A stretch of 64,000 bases of DNA from an uncultured Kordia sp. (lineage in GTDB: Bacteria; Bacteroidota; Bacteroidia; Flavobacteriales; Flavobacteriaceae). Below, one piece after another: positions 42,925 to 51,628 of the stretch. Location of the stretch: assembly GCF_947489565.1 (NCBI RefSeq), contig NZ_CANLEA010000004.1, positions 248,001-312,000 of the forward strand. The letters are read 5' to 3'. Position 1 is the stretch's first letter; the number at the start of each line of letters is the position of its first letter. Made by a program: the position numbers and the translations under genes. The notes beneath the pieces are model-generated. The model was given only the letters and a program-made list of their open reading frames with translations. It was not told where the DNA came from and did not search any database.

Positions 42925-44558
42925 GCTTTTAAATCAATTTCTTTGATATTTTTGATGCGATTGCGTTCTAAGAAAGCGTCAATCGTTTCAAAATGTTCAA
43001 TGACACGTTTGTCTTTAAATTCGAATACTTTTTGAGACAATCCTTGTAAAAAGTCACGATCGTGCGAAACTAAAATCAAGGTTCCGTCAAACGCTTTGAG
43101 CGCATCTTTTAACACGTCTTTGGAACGCAAGTCTAAATGATTTGTAGGCTCATCCAGAATTAGCAAGTTTACAGGTTCTAACAAGAGTTTCACCATGGCC
43201 AAACGTGTTTTTTCTCCACCAGAAAGTACGCTTACTTTTTTGTCAATATCATCTCCTTTGAACATGAATTGTCCTAAGATATTTTTGATTTGTGTACGAA
43301 TGTCTCCTTTGGCAACCTCATCTACGGTTTGAAAAATTGTCAGATTCGGATCTAATAAAGACGCCTGATTTTGCGCAAAATATCCAACTTTTACATTGTG
43401 TCCTAAAGCGCAGTTTCCTTCATGCTCAATTTCTCCTAAAATCGATTTGATCATGGTTGATTTTCCTTCTCCATTTCGTCCCACAAACGATACTTTTTCG
43501 CCACGAGCAATGGAGAAACTAGCATCTTTAAATACAATATGATCGTCATAACGTTTCGATAATTCTTCTACAATGACTGGATAATCTCCTGAACGTGGCG
43601 CTGGCGGAAATTTTAGTTTTAGTGCAGAATTGTCTACTTCGTCAATTTCAATGATTTGCAACTTTTCCAGCATACGCACACGTGACGCTACTTGATTTGT
43701 TTTGGAATAGGTTCCTTTGAAACGTTCAATAAATGCTTGATTGTCTGCGATAAATTTTTGCTGTTCTTGATACGCTTTTATTTGATGCGATCTACGATCG
43801 GCACGTAATTCTAAATAATGTGAATAGTTGGCTTTGTAATCGTAAATACGTCCCATCGTCACTTCTATCGTACGATTTGTAATATTGTCAATAAACGCTC
43901 TATCATGCGAAATTACCATCACGGCATTGGCTTTATTGACCAAGAAATCTTCCAGCCAAATCACAGATTCAATATCAATATGATTCGTTGGCTCATCGAG
44001 CAAAATTAAATCTGGTTTTTGTAATAAAATCTTTGCCAGTTCAATTCGCATACGCCAACCACCACTAAATTCGCTTGTTAAACGTTGAAAATCATCTTGT
44101 TTAAACCCAAGTCCTTTCAAGGCTTTTTCTACTTCTGCATCATAGTTTATTTCTTCCAAAGCATAATAACGTTCGCCTAATTCAGAAACTTCTTCAATGA
44201 TTTTCATGTAGGCTTCACTTTCGTAATCGGTACGCGTTTCCAACTGTTTGTTGAGTTCGTCCATACGATCGCGCATCTTAAAAATATGCTGAAATGCTTT
44301 CGAAGCTTCTTCAAAAACAGTACAATTATCTTCTGTCAATAAATGCTGTGGCAAATACGCAATTACGGTATCTTTTGGGCAACTTACTTTTCCTCGTGTT
44401 GCATTCTGTACACCCGCAATAATCTTCATCATGGTCGATTTTCCCGCACCATTTTTTCCCATCAAGGCGATTTTATCATTTTCATTAATGACAAAATTTA
44501 CATCACTAAACAAAGTCGTTCCGCTAAATTCTACGGCAATAGTATCAACAGTAATCAT
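42921..44558 (-). CDS. ABC-F family ATP-binding protein
   Basis: 545 aa, two ABC domains without membrane part. First: Walker A MGKNGAGKSTMMK, signature FSGGWRMRIELAK, Walker B LILLDEPTNHID. Second: Walker A VGRNGEGKSTMIK, signature LSGGEKTRLAMVK, Walker B LLILDEPTNHLD. The linker between them (about 235-310) is the ribosome-interacting P-site motif region. ABC-F proteins act on stalled ribosomes or on translation factors; this housekeeping-looking form is probably not a drug-resistance type. Confidence 0.93.
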   Translation of the reverse strand: MITVDTIAVEFSGTTLFSDVNFVINENDKIALMGKNGAGKSTMMKIIAGVQNATRGKVSCPKDTVIAYLPQHLLTEDNCTVFEEASKAFQHIFKMRDRMDELNKQLETRTDYESEAYMKIIEEVSELGERYYALEEINYDAEVEKALKGLGFKQDDFQRLTSEFSGGWRMRIELAKILLQKPDLILLDEPTNHIDIESVIWLEDFLVNKANAVMVISHDRAFIDNITNRTIEVTMGRIYDYKANYSHYLELRADRRSHQIKAYQEQQKFIADNQAFIERFKGTYSKTNQVASRVRMLEKLQIIEIDEVDNSALKLKFPPAPRSGDYPVIVEELSKRYDDHIVFKDASFSIARGEKVSFVGRNGEGKSTMIKSILGEIEHEGNCALGHNVKVGYFAQNQASLLDPNLTIFQTVDEVAKGDIRTQIKNILGQFMFKGDDIDKKVSVLSGGEKTRLAMVKLLLEPVNLLILDEPTNHLDLRSKDVLKDALKAFDGTLILVSHDRDFLQGLSQKVFEFKDKRVIEHFETIDAFLERNRIKNIKEIDLKA

Positions 44559-44684
44559 GTTTTATTTTTTGAGATTGCGAAATTAAGAAAAAGCAGATAG
44601 CAATGCACATAACTTTTAGCTTTTTAAAATATTTAATCTAGCATATTTCTTTATTTTTATGATTTTACACAGATATACTTCAAC

Positions 44685-45308
44685 ATGGAAGCATTACAAC
44701 AACAATTATCGTTTTTAGAATCTGAACTCATTTCGGAAATCAGTGCGATTGCAACCATTCAAAAGTTTCCAAAAGGAACTCAAATTTTGAGAGAAGCGCA
44801 ATATGTAAAAGTATTGCCTGTTGTACTAAAAGGTACTGTAAAAGTGTTTTCTCGTTTTGATGATAAAGAGCTCCTACTCTATTATATTCAGCCTGTACAA
44901 AGCTGCGTGATGTCTTTTTCTTCTTGTTTGAATCAGCAACCAAGTAGAGTATTTGCTATTACCGAAGAAGATTCTGAAATACTATTGATTCCTGTTCAGA
45001 AGATTGCCGTATGGTTACAATCGTATCCAAAATTTAATACGCTGTTTTATCAACAATACGATTTGCGCTATGTAGAGTTATTAGATACAATTCAACATAT
45101 ATTGATCCATAAAATGGACAAGCGACTCTATGATTATTTAGTCCAAAAAACAAATGTTACCCAACAGGAATACGTAACGGTAACGCATGGAGAAATTGCG
45201 CTCGAATTAGGCACTGCAAGAGAAGTTATTAGCAGAGTTTTAAAAAAGCTTGAAATCGAGGAAAAGATTGTACAAACACCAAAAGGTATAAAAATTTGTT
45301 CGGTGTGA
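44685..45308 (+). CDS. Crp/Fnr family transcription regulator
   Basis: 207 aa. Cyclic-nucleotide-type beta roll about 15-120 (FPKGTQILREAQYVKVLPVV, LKGTVKVFSR), dimer helix and HTH_Crp (TVTHGEIALELGTAREVISR, VLKKLEIEEKIVQ). No Fe-S cysteine set as in Fnr. The small DUF2892 membrane protein follows 67 bp downstream, a pairing often seen with sulfur or nitric-oxide stress regulators; this is inference. Confidence 0.92.
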   Translation: MEALQQQLSFLESELISEISAIATIQKFPKGTQILREAQYVKVLPVVLKGTVKVFSRFDDKELLLYYIQPVQSCVMSFSSCLNQQPSRVFAITEEDSEILLIPVQKIAVWLQSYPKFNTLFYQQYDLRYVELLDTIQHILIHKMDKRLYDYLVQKTNVTQQEYVTVTHGEIALELGTAREVISRVLKKLEIEEKIVQTPKGIKICSV

Positions 45309-45375
45309 CCTGGGTCACTGCATAGTTTTTTATAAGTATTGATCTTTGTGATATATCATTCTAAATATTTTAAAG

Positions 45376-45579
45376 ATGAAAAAAAATATGGCAAATGCAG
45401 ATCGCATTATTAGAGTTTTAATCACAATTACTGTCGCTATACTTTACTTCACAAACGTTATTTCAGGAACTTTGGGAATTACTTTAATCGCTATTGCTGC
45501 GGTATTATTGCTCACAAGTTTTATCAATTTTTGCCCATTGTATAGTATTTTCGGAATTAGCACGCGAAAAGAATCTTAG
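45376..45579 (+). CDS. DUF2892 (YgaP-type) small membrane protein
   Basis: 67 aa. MKKNMANADRIIRVLITITV then two helices (VAILYFTNVISGTLGITLIA; AIAAVLLLTSFINFCPLYSI) with the CPLY motif common to the family. In other proteins this domain is fused to rhodanese. Follows the Crp/Fnr gene and ends before a clear terminator. Confidence 0.88.
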   Translation: MKKNMANADRIIRVLITITVAILYFTNVISGTLGITLIAIAAVLLLTSFINFCPLYSIFGISTRKES

Positions 45580-45602
45580 CACTGTAATGTTTTATGTAAG
45601 TT

Positions 45603-45636
45603 ACAGGCAATCCAAAAATGGTTGCCTGTTTTTTTT
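45603..45636 (+). terminator. Strong terminator after DUF2892
   Basis: ACAGGCAA pairs with TTGCCTGT (11-nt loop) and an eight-T run. Confidence 0.85.
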
Positions 45637-45653
45637 ATTCTAAATACATTTAC

Positions 45654-45709
45654 TTGCATTTTTAAAAATTATAAATATATTTGTATACTAAATATAAAGA
45701 ATATATAGT
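45654..45709 (+). promoter_or_regulatory. rrf2 promoter with overlapping inverted-repeat operator
   Basis: TTG (45654) - 19 nt - TATATTTG (45676-45683) is a full Bacteroidetes promoter. The 23-bp site ACTA-N15-TAGT (45687-45709) covers the expected transcription start and abuts the TTG start codon. It matches the site at 46154-46176 in 20 of 23 positions. Confidence 0.75.
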
Positions 45710-46138
45710 TTGAGTTATCCATTATCATTTTCGAAAGCAGTATTAGTTGTCATTTTTATTTCTGATAAAATTCGACAAGGTCAATATGAGTTTCTTTCTA
45801 CAAAGTCTATTTCGGAAATATTGAATATTCCCAGACCTACTTTGGTTAAAATTTTACAAGGCCTTTCCATGCATGGAATTATTGAAACTAAAGAAGGAAA
45901 ACAAGGTGGCATTCGATTGTTAAAAAAACCGTCACAGATTACGATTTTGGATATTTTAAATGCATTGGAAACCGGTAAACCATTGTTTCAAACTACATTC
46001 AACATTTTAGCAGAAGGGAAAAGACCCGATAATGCGCAAAAGTCTATTTCTAAATTATTAACGGATGCTGAACAACAAATGAAAGCTGTTTTGCATCAAA
46101 AAACAATTGAGGAAATATTGATCGAGATGAACGATTGA
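45710..46138 (+). CDS. Rrf2 family transcription regulator
   Basis: 142 aa with TTG start. Winged helix with STKSISEILNIPRPTLVKIL as the HTH and GIIETKEGKQGGIRLLKKPS as the wing, typical of Rrf2. It has no Cys, so it does not hold an Fe-S cluster as IscR or NsrR do. It probably represses itself and the outer-membrane-protein/DoxX pair through the shared inverted repeat. Confidence 0.88.
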   Translation: MSYPLSFSKAVLVVIFISDKIRQGQYEFLSTKSISEILNIPRPTLVKILQGLSMHGIIETKEGKQGGIRLLKKPSQITILDILNALETGKPLFQTTFNILAEGKRPDNAQKSISKLLTDAEQQMKAVLHQKTIEEILIEMND

Positions 46139-46153
46139 TATTTTTTATTTTTA

Positions 46154-46176
46154 ACTATATATAATAAATATATAGT
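46154..46176 (+). promoter_or_regulatory. Predicted Rrf2 operator upstream of the outer membrane protein gene
   Basis: ACTATATA and TATATAGT arms in a 23-bp inverted repeat, 22 bp before the ATG at 46199; nearly the same as 45687-45709. Confidence 0.68.
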
Positions 46177-46198
46177 ATAACTATTTAAAATTAGAAAA

Positions 46199-46792
46199 AT
46201 GAAAAAAATTATCACAGTTATGTTTATTGTATGTTTCAGTTTGTATGCTACTGCGCAAGACAATACATTGAAAGGAAAAAACGAAGCCACAAAGTATAGT
46301 GTAGAAATAGATCCTGCTACCTTTGCTTTTAATAGTTATAGTTTTCACTTAAGAATTCAACCCAAAGGCTGCGATCACTTATTAGCTGGTTTTGGAACCT
46401 ACGCTTTGGATATGCCAGATTTACTTGTAGATTTTAATTCAAAGAATAAAAATAAAGGTTGGAATGTTCGTATCAATCAAGGATACAGCATTTTTGGGGA
46501 ACATCATTTTACAGAAGTGAATCGAAAATGGTTTGTAGGAACACAAATTGGAATTCAAGAGTTTACACTTGAAAATGATACGGTTGCTGGAAACGAAAAA
46601 TTCACAAATTTGTTAGCCATGAGTTACGTAGGTTATACCTTAAAACCTTTTAAAAATAACCTATATATAAAACCTTGGGCAGGAATTGGCTATACTACAA
46701 AGTTGTCTGGTAATAATACCTTGGGAATTTCCGAATATGATATTGCTCCTATTACTATGTTTGTTACAGTACATGTTGGCTATACTTTTTAA
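46199..46792 (+). CDS. Outer membrane beta-barrel protein
   Basis: 197 aa. Signal peptide MKKIITVMFIVCFSLYATAQ. Alternating strands with aromatic girdles and a C-terminal Phe (VTVHVGYTF), as in small barrels. No larger family recognised. Followed 19 nt later by a DoxX-like gene; likely one operon under Rrf2 control. Confidence 0.75.
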   Translation: MKKIITVMFIVCFSLYATAQDNTLKGKNEATKYSVEIDPATFAFNSYSFHLRIQPKGCDHLLAGFGTYALDMPDLLVDFNSKNKNKGWNVRINQGYSIFGEHHFTEVNRKWFVGTQIGIQEFTLENDTVAGNEKFTNLLAMSYVGYTLKPFKNNLYIKPWAGIGYTTKLSGNNTLGISEYDIAPITMFVTVHVGYTF

Positions 46793-46811
46793 CTTTAAAA
46801 TTTAGGAGATT

Positions 46812-47183
46812 ATGAGCAACTCAAAAGTTAAAAGAATAGTAGACAATGTTTTTCATTATTCCATTGCTATGATACTAATAAGCAGTGGATTATTAAAAAT
46901 AGCACATGTAGATTTTTATCAAAATATTTTACTCGAATTGCATCCTGTGTACCATGAAAACATGTTGTTACTTGGTGTTATAGCAGTAGTTTCAGGCTTG
47001 TTACTTTGTTTTAAGAAAACCTATATCTATGGTTTTATAATGAGTTTGGTGTTTTTTGGCGGAACTATTGCTGCACATATGCAACATAAAGACATATACA
47101 TTCCTCAAATTGTATTTGTATTGGTGCTTGTGTATGTTACATATCGTAAAAATTCAGTTTGGTTTCAGCAAAATATACATTAA
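46812..47183 (+). CDS. DoxX-like membrane protein
   Basis: 123 aa, four membrane helices. IAMILISSGLLKIAHVDFYQ matches the DoxX N-terminal helix (SGxxKhxxxxFY), and later helices (MLLLGVIAVVSGLLLCF; GFIMSLVFFGGTIAAHMQH) agree. DoxX proteins occur in thiosulfate or redox stress contexts. Second gene of the operon with the barrel protein. Confidence 0.78.
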   Translation: MSNSKVKRIVDNVFHYSIAMILISSGLLKIAHVDFYQNILLELHPVYHENMLLLGVIAVVSGLLLCFKKTYIYGFIMSLVFFGGTIAAHMQHKDIYIPQIVFVLVLVYVTYRKNSVWFQQNIH

Positions 47184-47192
47184 AAAAGATAC

Positions 47193-47232
47193 AACAATAC
47201 CAGTGTACATCGCTTATATTGGTATTGTTTTT
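47193..47232 (+). terminator. Terminator after the DoxX gene
   Basis: AACAATACC pairs with GGTATTGTT, T run follows; a short imperfect loop between. Confidence 0.65.
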
Positions 47233-47377
47233 ACTTTAGAATTTTGAAAATAGGATTGTGTAATCCGCAAAATTTAAGCCCACATTTAGCAAGTGTATAA
47301 GTATTTTTCTTACCTTTAATATTGTAGTTTCTTCTTTATGCTGGAATTACTTTTAAGTGTTTAAAAAGATAAATAGC

Positions 47378-48355
47378 ATGTATAGTTATCAAAAAAGTAC
47401 GGCAGTAAAGCGTAATGAGTCTTTTGCTCCAAAGAGAACTTCCTCGTTGCAATTGATAGATAATCGTCCTGAAAGTACTATCCAGCGAAAGCTTAAAAAT
47501 ACAACAAGTAAAGTCATTCAACTAGGGATAAACAAAGACCACAAAAAGAAGAAGAAAAAGAAAAGTCCTTATGATAGACCTTCATTTACAACAGACTCCA
47601 AAAAGAGTGCAATCCTATATCATAATACGTTTGGAAAACATAACTTTAAAATTAATTTAAGCAAACCAAATTTAACAGGAGTAAATGCTGCGCAACCACA
47701 TCGCTTGGCATGGAAAGATATTGCACTCCTGACAAAGAAACATCATGAAGGTGGTGATTCTAGTGGTTTTCATAGAATGACAAAATCATTTCTAAGAGCT
47801 GGAACTAGAAGAGTTTCAAGAATAGAAAAACGATTAAATAGATATAAAAATGCTGGTTATTCAAAAAAACTCATTGATTCTACTAAAAAATTATTAACAC
47901 GTGCCACAAATTCGCATAACAATTTTGTGACTGCATTAAATAATTACTTAGGAAATGGCTCACAAAGTAATATGGTTGCTTTTTTAAAACAAGCCAATAG
48001 CTTTCATGCCAATGTTCCTGATTACGGTCCTCATTTTGGTGTAAATCAGCCTGTAAGTGCCGCAGTTCATTTAAATTTCAGAAGAAGTAGAACTAGAAAA
48101 AAAACCTCTAGTGGAAGACGTGGCCGCTCTCCTAGCCCAATGAGTCGTGCTATTTTAGAAAATTTAAGTAAAAAAGATGTTTCAGCTGGTATTGCAGTAA
48201 ATAAAAAAGGAAGAATAATTAGTACTTCTGGAAAACTCATTCCTCTTTCTTCTTTAAGTGATAAAGTAAAAGCCCATATAGCAAAATTTAATACGAAGCA
48301 AATCAACAGCTTTGATCCTAAAGCTCCTTTTGGCTCTAAGTATGTGAAAAAATAA
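47378..48355 (+). CDS. Probable extracellular contractile injection system (eCIS) effector/toxin
   Basis: About 325 aa from MYSYQKSTAVKRNESFAPKR (ATG at 47378; a GTG 7 codons upstream is less likely). LQLIDNRPESTIQRKL is the motif (QLxDNRPExxxQRKL) found at the N-terminus of many proteins loaded into eCIS particles and of DUF4157-type toxins. A Lys-rich run (HKKKKKKKS) follows. The C-terminal 240 residues are basic and helical, with no family I recognise; HHEGGDSSGFHRM and YGPHFGVNQP are distinctive. No tail or sheath genes are in the window. The Crp/Fnr gene begins 3 nt after its stop, so the two may be co-transcribed. Confidence 0.68.
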   Translation: MYSYQKSTAVKRNESFAPKRTSSLQLIDNRPESTIQRKLKNTTSKVIQLGINKDHKKKKKKKSPYDRPSFTTDSKKSAILYHNTFGKHNFKINLSKPNLTGVNAAQPHRLAWKDIALLTKKHHEGGDSSGFHRMTKSFLRAGTRRVSRIEKRLNRYKNAGYSKKLIDSTKKLLTRATNSHNNFVTALNNYLGNGSQSNMVAFLKQANSFHANVPDYGPHFGVNQPVSAAVHLNFRRSRTRKKTSSGRRGRSPSPMSRAILENLSKKDVSAGIAVNKKGRIISTSGKLIPLSSLSDKVKAHIAKFNTKQINSFDPKAPFGSKYVKK

Positions 48356-48358
48356 TTT

Positions 48359-48955
48359 ATGCCAACATCTACTTCATTCATTCATGAAATATATCACGGT
48401 GATTCCCTCTCTTATACTAAGGAAGAGATTCGTTTTATTGAAAGTAAATATGAAAAAGTTACTTTTTGTAAAGGTGATATTGTATTGCATGCCAATGAAA
48501 AAGTAGATCATCAATACTTTGTGTCTACAGGTTGTTTGCGTACGTATTTGATTTCAAAATCAGGAAAAGAACATACGGTTCAATTTGCTATTAAAGGTTG
48601 GTGGATTAGTGATTATATTGGTTTTTTTTCCGAGACTAATGCCACACTGTTTATTGAATGTATTGAAGATGCTACGCTGTATAAAGTTTCTAGAGATGAT
48701 GTGGAAGACATTTTTAATAAAGTCCCAAAAACGGAACGATTTATTCGCAAAAAACTACAGCGTTCCTTTGTGAGTTTCCAAAAGCGAATTCTTGCCAATT
48801 TATCACAAACTGCCAAAGAACGCTATATTAATTTTACAAACGATTATCCCAATATTGAACAATTCGTAAAAAACTATCATATTGCTTCTTATTTAGGCAT
48901 TACTACCGAAAGTTTGAGTCGTATTCGTAAAGAAATCGCGCAAGAGCGTTCTTAA
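48359..48955 (+). CDS. Crp/Fnr family transcription regulator
   Basis: 198 aa. Cyclic-nucleotide-binding fold (FCKGDIVLHANEKVDHQYFV, GCLRTYLISKSGKEHTVQFA) and a short HTH at the end (YHIASYLGITTESLSRIRKE), the form common in Bacteroidetes. It starts 3 nt after the eCIS-type effector gene, which makes regulation of that gene or of its neighbours plausible. Confidence 0.9.
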   Translation: MPTSTSFIHEIYHGDSLSYTKEEIRFIESKYEKVTFCKGDIVLHANEKVDHQYFVSTGCLRTYLISKSGKEHTVQFAIKGWWISDYIGFFSETNATLFIECIEDATLYKVSRDDVEDIFNKVPKTERFIRKKLQRSFVSFQKRILANLSQTAKERYINFTNDYPNIEQFVKNYHIASYLGITTESLSRIRKEIAQERS

Positions 48956-49014
48956 CATACATCAATTTTTTTCTACTTACTTCACGCTATCTTTGTTTAG
49001 TAAACTTTACCCCT

Positions 49015-49782
49015 ATGAAGTATATAATGAGTGTATTAGCGATCATTATTGTGGTTGCTGCATGTACTATGAAAGAAAAAGAACCCCAAACAAAACAAAG
49101 AATGAAAAAAGTGTTGTTTGTGTTGACTAGCCATGATGTATTAGGAAACACAGGTGAGAAAACTGGATTTTGGATTGAAGAATTCGCAACGCCTTATTAC
49201 ACTTTAAAAGACAAAGGTGTTGTAATTACATTATCGTCGCCAAAAGGTGGACAACCACCAATTGATCCTAAAAGTATGGAAGAAAATTTTCAAACACCTT
49301 CTACCAAACGATTCAATACTGATAAAGAAACTCAAGAGCAATTAGCCAACACTTTTCCGCTAGCGACTATCAATGAAGCGGATTATGACGCTGTATTTTA
49401 TCCTGGCGGACATGGACCTTTATGGGACTTATCGGAAGATCCTACTTCTATCAAATTAATAGAATCTTTCTATAACAATAAAAAACCTGTGGCTGCGGTT
49501 TGTCATGCGCCAGCAGTTTTGAAAAACACAAAAAATACAGATGGCACGCCTTTGGTAAAAGGTAAAAATGTTACTGGCTTTTCCAATACTGAAGAAGCAG
49601 CCGTACAATTGACGAAAGTTGTTCCATTTTTAGTGGAAGATATGCTGAAAAATAATGGCGCCATCTATTCTAAAGTGAGCGATTGGAATTCTCATGCAGT
49701 AAAAGATGGATTGTTGATTACAGGTCAGAATCCTGCTTCCTCAGAAAAGGTCGCTGAATTTTTATGGGAAGCCTTAAAATAG
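49015..49782 (+). CDS. DJ-1/PfpI (Hsp31-like) family lipoprotein
   Basis: 255 aa. Lipoprotein signal MKYIMSVLAIIIVVAACTMK, then a class I glutamine-amidotransferase-like fold: YDAVFYPGGHGPLWDLSEDP, nucleophile elbow AAVCHAPAVL (Cys) and the Glu-bearing GFWIEEFATPYYTL. This set fits Hsp31-type glyoxalase III/chaperone rather than a proteinase. The lipid anchor is unusual for the group. Stands alone, with a strong terminator after it. Confidence 0.86.
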   Translation: MKYIMSVLAIIIVVAACTMKEKEPQTKQRMKKVLFVLTSHDVLGNTGEKTGFWIEEFATPYYTLKDKGVVITLSSPKGGQPPIDPKSMEENFQTPSTKRFNTDKETQEQLANTFPLATINEADYDAVFYPGGHGPLWDLSEDPTSIKLIESFYNNKKPVAAVCHAPAVLKNTKNTDGTPLVKGKNVTGFSNTEEAAVQLTKVVPFLVEDMLKNNGAIYSKVSDWNSHAVKDGLLITGQNPASSEKVAEFLWEALK

Positions 49783-49810
49783 TATTTCCTCGATTTTAAT
49801 ATGTATTAAA

Positions 49811-49842
49811 AAAGGGAACTTATATTGTATAAGTTCCCTTTT
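49811..49842. terminator. Bidirectional terminator
   Basis: AAGGGAACTTATA pairs with TATAAGTTCCCTT around a 3-nt loop; it lies between two convergent genes. Confidence 0.88.
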
Positions 49843-49861
49843 GTCTTTGTCCTTTTCGTAT

Positions 49862-50026
49862 TTAGGAGTCTTTTTTTGCTTCTTTCCATTCGTCAAAACG
49901 TTCTTTTAACGCTCCACCTACCCAGTAAGGTACGATGAATGTTAATAAAAGAATCATTAACCAAAATCCAATGGTTAGGATTGTAAGGAAAGCTAAAAAG
50001 CCTAAATATTGATCAAATTCAAACAT
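49862..50026 (-). CDS. Small single-pass membrane protein
   Basis: 54 aa: MFEFDQYLGFLAFLTILTIG, then FWLMILLLTFIVPYWVGGAL and the charged end KERFDEWKEAKKDS. Two closely spaced hydrophobic stretches with a polar tail. Start ATG 50026, stop TAA, strong terminator just beyond. Conserved-looking in composition; function unknown. Confidence 0.68.
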   Translation of the reverse strand: MFEFDQYLGFLAFLTILTIGFWLMILLLTFIVPYWVGGALKERFDEWKEAKKDS

Positions 50027-50115
50027 GTTTTCCGGAATTTATCGAATTCACTACAAAGATATTGTAATATATTCAATATTCATACTGATTCGTTTAGAAT
50101 TATTAACAATCAAAT

Positions 50116-51525
50116 TTAATTTTTGTGAACATCTACTGCATCATCATGTACCATCTTTACATCTTGATTACTCATAGCTCCTAAAGTTTCATTTACATGC
50201 TGTATAACATCAGCATTACTTTCATTTGCTAACGTACTGAAAATAGTTACATTAGGATTCGTTACTCCGTACACACTGCTAAAAGTATATGTTGAAGTAC
50301 TATCATATTTAAAATCTCCATTTTGCGCCGTATTGGTTGGCGATGCGTAATAGGTTTTAAAATCTAATAAATCAAAATTACTCGAATTATAGGTGAAAAT
50401 TTTAAACGCAGGATTGTTGTCATGATTCACTGCAATTCCTGGTGTTGAAATTGAGAAGGAAATCATATCACTTGATTGATTTGAGTTGTGTGACTTATAA
50501 ATACGTCGCAATCCATCAGTATGCGTATGTCCATTCAACAATCCAGTAATATTTGGTTTGTATTTTTCTATGATGTCTATAAATCCGTTGTGTAAAGAAT
50601 GCTCTGTCCCTGAAAGATCTTTAAATGTAAGTGCCTGATTCCACATAGGTTTTCCTCCATAGCTATCTAGTCCAATAGGAATATGCATCATCAACATCAC
50701 TCGATCATTAGGTCCAAGTCCTTGCATTGTAGTTTCAAACCATGTCATTTGGTCTTGTGTCGCTTGTTGTTGCGAAATCCCATCATCTCCAGTTACATAT
50801 TCATGTTGTGCATTCTGTTTGCTATTATACATTGGATGTATAACTAACTTACCATTTACACTATCTTTCTCCTTCTTATTGGAAAAAATAACGGTATTCA
50901 ATGCTATGACTTTTAATGTACTTCCATTGTCCACTAAATCTACCGAGTAATACCCAAATTCTTTATTAAAATCTAAATTATGAGCTCTTATTACTGTAGA
51001 ACTACTATTAATAATAGGCCAATTATTACTCACATTTTCGTCTTCTGTCAATACAGAATTTCCGTTACCGTTTGTAAAAGAATGATAATCGCCTTCTAAT
51101 GAATCATTATTTCCTGGCAAGTATAAAATAGGAATCCCTATTTGTAAGCTTCTCAAATTTTCTAACATTAAATGTGTATTTTGAGCACGCTCACTATCAA
51201 TATACGCTGGTAAATCTCCCAAATACACCATAAATTTGGGCTGTTCTTGTTTGACAACAGCTTCAATTTTAGTCTTAGTTCTACTCCACAATTGAGTTCC
51301 TGAAACATTTCCGAATTGCGTTTCTGTCATATCTCCATTAATATGTACATCTGATAAGGATAAGAATTTGGCCGTAGTAGTTTTCCCCTTAGCAATCTCT
51401 ATTTGCGCTCCTGCTTTATTCTTTGTATCTGAATTGGAAGTGGTAACTGGTTTTTGATCCGTTTTGCCTTTACATGCTAAAAAAAGTACACTTAATAGCA
51501 TAACATACAGAAAGTTAGTTTTCAT
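50116..51525 (-). CDS. Calcineurin-like metallophosphoesterase lipoprotein
   Basis: About 469 aa from MKTNFLYVMLLSVLFLAC, a lipoprotein signal (ATG at 51525; an earlier ATG adds 16 residues that spoil the signal). Metal-binding motifs: SLSDVHINGD, YLGDLPAY, LPGNNDSLEGDYHSF (GNND variant of GNHD), MLMMHIPIGLDSYGG and NGHTHTDG. Overall layout recalls acid-sphingomyelinase-like phosphodiesterases (SMPDL3). Extracytoplasmic; substrate not readable. Confidence 0.87.
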   Translation of the reverse strand: MKTNFLYVMLLSVLFLACKGKTDQKPVTTSNSDTKNKAGAQIEIAKGKTTTAKFLSLSDVHINGDMTETQFGNVSGTQLWSRTKTKIEAVVKQEQPKFMVYLGDLPAYIDSERAQNTHLMLENLRSLQIGIPILYLPGNNDSLEGDYHSFTNGNGNSVLTEDENVSNNWPIINSSSTVIRAHNLDFNKEFGYYSVDLVDNGSTLKVIALNTVIFSNKKEKDSVNGKLVIHPMYNSKQNAQHEYVTGDDGISQQQATQDQMTWFETTMQGLGPNDRVMLMMHIPIGLDSYGGKPMWNQALTFKDLSGTEHSLHNGFIDIIEKYKPNITGLLNGHTHTDGLRRIYKSHNSNQSSDMISFSISTPGIAVNHDNNPAFKIFTYNSSNFDLLDFKTYYASPTNTAQNGDFKYDSTSTYTFSSVYGVTNPNVTIFSTLANESNADVIQHVNETLGAMSNQDVKMVHDDAVDVHKN

Positions 51526-51628
51526 TACAAATATTTTTAATTGGTTAGTTAGACACACAAGATACTTAAACACGAGTAAACATATATGAGTATTTATACC
51601 TAATTAACTTTCCATAAACTCCTTAGAA

